A stretch of DNA of 64,000 nucleotides, taken from the NCBI GenBank assembly GCA_940671915.1, contig CALNVZ010002100.1:69943126-70007125 (forward strand). Direction: 5' to 3'. Made by a program: the position numbers and the translations under genes. The notes beneath the pieces are model-generated. The model saw nothing but the letters and a program-made list of their open reading frames with translations, was not told where the DNA came from and made no database searches. Positions within the stretch are counted from its first letter, which is position 1, and each line of letters opens with the position of its first letter. Source of the DNA: Paracentrotus lividus (taxonomy: Eukaryota; Echinodermata; Echinoidea; Camarodonta; Echinidae). This document shows positions 60,343 to 64,000 of this stretch, in pieces.

Positions 60343-62310
60343 GTAAGAAGCACTCTTCCCAAGACGATCTTTATGTAAAAGGAAATATCTCTTTAGTTCA
60401 GCATTAATAGGAGGTGTGATTGCTTTAGTAGCACTTGTTTCAGTTTAAAAGAAGAAAAAAAGAAGAAAAGAGTTACTGGGTTCAGAACAGAATAATAAAG
60501 CATAAATACATATTCAGCTGTAAGTGCTTTGGTTGGTCAATATCATACATATATGCAAGCAGTATTATTATTTTCATATCATATCAACAGTTGACGAATT
60601 GTGAATTAGCTTTAAAAAGCAACCTTCTGATGTAAATAACAGTAGTAATGTCATTTTTAAAAAGAAAGAAAGCAGGGAGGACACATGAAACCTGGAGTAA
60701 GGATATCTATATTTTGTTTTATATTTAGAACAAGCTGATTTGTTGGCCAGGGCCGTCTTCCTCTATTCCCCTTTTGTACAAAGAGATGAAAGAGCTTGTC
60801 TACATTATAGAAAGAGCTTTAATTTAGTGTGACATTTCCCATGTACAAAATGTAATGAAAGACTGACCTAATGAACATTACATCCTGTGTAACATGTACA
60901 AAAAGAGTTGTATATAGCTTTTTTTTTTAAAGTAGAATTATCTTGTATTTTAACAATGAGCCGTTAAAAATGTGAATTTCTTCTGAACCCTCATTCTACT
61001 AGAACAAGGTTTAAAAGAATTCAGTTGTCAACTGTTTCAGCCTATATGAAAGGAGAATCCAGTAATGTTTTAAACTTTATTACCAATACAGCAATATGAT
61101 AGTTACAGTCACTCCAGCCACACAAGGCGAAATTACAGAATAGAGTTGGTAAAATTCTGTACTTGACTTATATCTGAATCACCTGATATCAATTTCCCAT
61201 GTGAACTCTTTCGGGCAGTCACTGCAAACTTTCATGCCGAAATAACTTTCTTTGAGGTTGGACCCTAGAGATTGCGGGCTGCCACTTGTGCCAGACTTGG
61301 CTATTGTCATGGCTATCATATAACACCCCGAGGCTCTCGGAGTAGTGCGTTAGACTCTCGTTAGCTGATGGAAGTGATGATAATCTGAGGATTGTCTTTG
61401 TATGAAGTTAGGTGGTGGAGAGTGATGTAGGGTCCTGTGTCATGAGGCAAGAGAAGTAGTTGTAGTCAGGACAGTAGGTCATTGCCTTCCGCTTGGTTTA
61501 TCAACATCTCCAATTGACAAAAAAAAGCTGTAGAGCTATGTTTTACTTGAAGTCAGTCGCGATTTCTTTCCTCTATTTTTAGTTTCTATATCTGTATCTC
61601 TTCAATTGGACTTTTGTGTTTCATAGATGTTGAAATCACAGTATTAAAGAGAACATTTTTGTCATCTTTTATTGCTTGCATAATGAAAGCAATTTTCTTA
61701 GAGAAAGATTAAAAACAAATTTTAGAAGAGATAAAGAAAAGAAGAAAAAGAGATAGAAAGAGAAAACAAGAGATATAATATAGAGAGAGACAGAAATGAG
61801 AGATGGAGGAAAACAGGCACAAAAAGAGACTGGACAGACAGGCAGAGATGGGGAAAGATAAAGGGAGAGGGGGATAGTCTCTTTTGAATTCAATCAAATA
61901 AGCTAAATATATAATAAATACCATATCCAACTATAGTGATTACTCTCTTGGGCTTAGCTGTTGTCTTTAATGAAAATATTATGAAATGAATATACAACTA
62001 TTGTTAATGCTTTCATAACTTTAATATCATTATATCAAATTATCCATCTGCTATTAATCAAGTTCTCAATGGTCCAAACTTCCTTTGTCAACTTCCTCTG
62101 TTCAAGCCTTACTTGGCCATTTGCCTTCATATGGGAAACACAGATAGATCAAATTTATGTGGGCTTTTTAGTGTTATAAATTTCTTTGTTAGGCACTCGC
62201 CTATGATTATATTTGAGATTATATATGATTATATTTGAAGACCCTATTGGCCTATATCATGGTCAAAGTGTAGTTTGAGTTACCTGAAGGAAATGTAGGT
62301 GAAAGTCATA
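60343..62310 (+). other. putative first intron of the EEP gene, left part
   Basis: Begins with GTAAGAAG. AT-rich, with purine-rich stretches near 60448-60470 and 61729-61875. No second exon found. Confidence 0.5.
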
Positions 62311-62725
62311 GGCCTGAATTCACAAAGGTGGATTCTGCAAAATCCACGGATCCGTGGGTTATCTAAATTTTGTGTAATAATTATGCTTAATTTTAGCGCA
62401 TACTGTGAGAAAGGTCCAATATGAATGCGCGCCTTGTCATAACACGCTAGATTTACGCCAGTTGCTATGGTTTTGACATAATGGGCCCACTGTTTTGAAT
62501 TGATGAGTCCACTGTTGAGTCAACAGTTTATTTAAATTAATTTGAATAAACAGCAGACTTAACCATAGCGACAAGCGTAAATGTAGCACTTTGTGAAAAA
62601 AAATCGCGCATTCATATCGGACCTTTCTCACAGTACGCGCTAAAATTAAGCGTAATTATTACACAAAATTTACATAACCCACGGATCCATGGATTTTACA
62701 GAATCCACCTTTGTGAATTCGGGCC
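62311..62725. mobile_element. palindromic MITE in the putative intron
   Basis: The ends GGCCTGAATTCACAAAGGTG and CACCTTTGTGAATTCGGGCC are inverted, and pairing continues inward for most of both arms (about 190 bp each; e.g. TCCGTGGGTTAT, GAAAGGTCC, TGCTATGGTT with complements). ATA lies outside each end. Confidence 0.85.
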
Positions 62726-64000
62726 ATAGACTTGGTGAAAATGTTTTCCTTGATAATGCATGTACATGTACATGTAGTTGGCATTTAATCAAATAGGCAA
62801 TCAGTTTCCATATGAGGCTTCGAAGTAGGGTATTTTTGCAACTATTCTTCTTTTATTTTTTAAATAAAACTCTTTATTTTGAGTTTCATCTTTGTATTTT
62901 GAGATTCATCAAAAGTAATAGCTTAAATTATATCTTGATTAAGGTCAAGTAAATGAAAACACAGTTGTTTCTGAGATATTCCTAATGAAACTACGTTGTG
63001 TGATCTGTAAAAAAAAAAAAGAAAAAAAAAGAGAAAAAGTAAATGAAATAAAATTGACATTAAACACACAAATTTTCATATGCTATAGGTTTTCCATCCC
63101 TAAATTTTAGTGCATGGGATCTCTCCTCACAGATGTGTTAAGAAATAAAAATTATTTTTCATTAAAAAATCCATTATTACTGCTTTAACCCTGTGTTACC
63201 TTTAATGTACGTATTGGTGGAGATTTCCGAACTCACTTCCTCTCTTGTAACATCGTTTGGCAATATGCCTTTATAACGTTGCTGTAAATTATTTTAAAGA
63301 ACAGATTATACTGATCTGTGGTAGTATTGCAGAATTAGTTTGTTGGTTGTTATTGGGGCTGGTTATACCTGTTAGGGGGCATTTTAGTTTCAAATAAAAA
63401 CTATTACTATTTATGTTATTTCTGGTCATGATAAAACATTGCTTCAATTTAATCATTCATTCATAAAATTAGATGAATATTTCTTTGAAGAGATTCTGTC
63501 TGCCTCTTCCTCACCTTTTTGCACAATCCTGCTAAAATTGCATAAGTAACTATGACTGGGATATATGTGATTATTTGAAGTGTGCACTTGAGTTAGTAAA
63601 TACAACTAAGTGGATGAATCGATTTTCTTTATATTTTAGTCACCTTTGCCTTTTTAAGAATATATTTCATCTCCTCAAATTTATTAAACATACAGCTCTC
63701 TCCATCATATGAATCAGGATATGCATAATGGTATTATATGCATGTCCATTGGCTCATAAAATCTCTGTTACTTAGTAAGAGAAATCGTATTGCATACATA
63801 ATAAATGTAGTAATATGTGGTTCTTTAAAACAGTTGATATATTTCATGTCCAAAACACCATGGTATGTGACAATCTCTAAATTCGTTTGAGTGCTTCATT
63901 TCCTTTCCAAGTGACTGCTGGGCTTTATAGTGGTTTGGCCTATTGCCATTGCATATATGCCCTTCTGGCTACCAACACCATGCGGTTCTTGAATAGAGAG
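62726..64000 (+). other. putative intron continues to the window edge
   Basis: AT-rich, no exon recognised. An A-rich tract lies at 63009-63041. Confidence 0.45.

Overview
The window is AT-rich animal DNA, probably from a marine invertebrate deuterostome and most likely a sea urchin or other echinoderm. This rests on three things: an AID/APOBEC-like deaminase of the kind known from echinoderms, a tRNA-derived SINE with a body I associate with marine deuterostomes, and many short hairpin DNA transposons with G-tract (hAT-like), TA and TTAA termini. No gene or ribosomal RNA pins the species, and there are no signs of bacterial or organellar DNA. A 25-N assembly gap lies at 54464-54488.

The left half (1 to about 33 kb) is dense in mobile elements. 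Most are non-autonomous DNA transposons that are palindromic along most of their length. Four such fold-backs cluster at 6.7-13.7 kb. The first is a tail-to-tail inverted copy of the 3' end of a Tc1-type transposon and still carries a readable transposase C-terminus. The second shares its terminal TA with the first. A 441-bp unit spanning the junction between the third and fourth was later triplicated. Other families have TTAA ends (434-1204, 4242-4499, 21509-21641, 25315-26086), TA ends (15540-17897 with nested insertions, 23555-24472) or hAT-like CAG ends rich in G tracts. There are also a four-copy family with GGTTTTCCCGGCC termini, two near-identical copies of a 235-bp element 12.9 kb apart, and an array of GCGAGCGCGAAGCGCGAGCC repeats.

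The only host gene visible in the left half is on the minus strand at 5674-6541: the main exon of an AID/APOBEC-like cytidine deaminase with all expected zinc and catalytic residues. Its 5' exons are not resolved and may lie beyond, or be interrupted by, the fold-back cluster.

The right half (about 33-64 kb) is quiet AT-rich DNA with few elements. It holds the 5' part of a LINE on the minus strand (an endonuclease domain with all catalytic residues, ending at the gap) and, near the right edge, the signal-peptide exon of a secreted endonuclease/exonuclease/phosphatase (EEP) family gene on the plus strand. That exon ends in a strong splice donor, has a consensus RFX X-box about 80 bp upstream of its likely start, and belongs to a gene that runs out of the window.

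The deaminase and the EEP protein are separate genes about 54 kb apart, and nothing here links their functions. All coordinates and motif counts were read by eye; no alignment or search was run.
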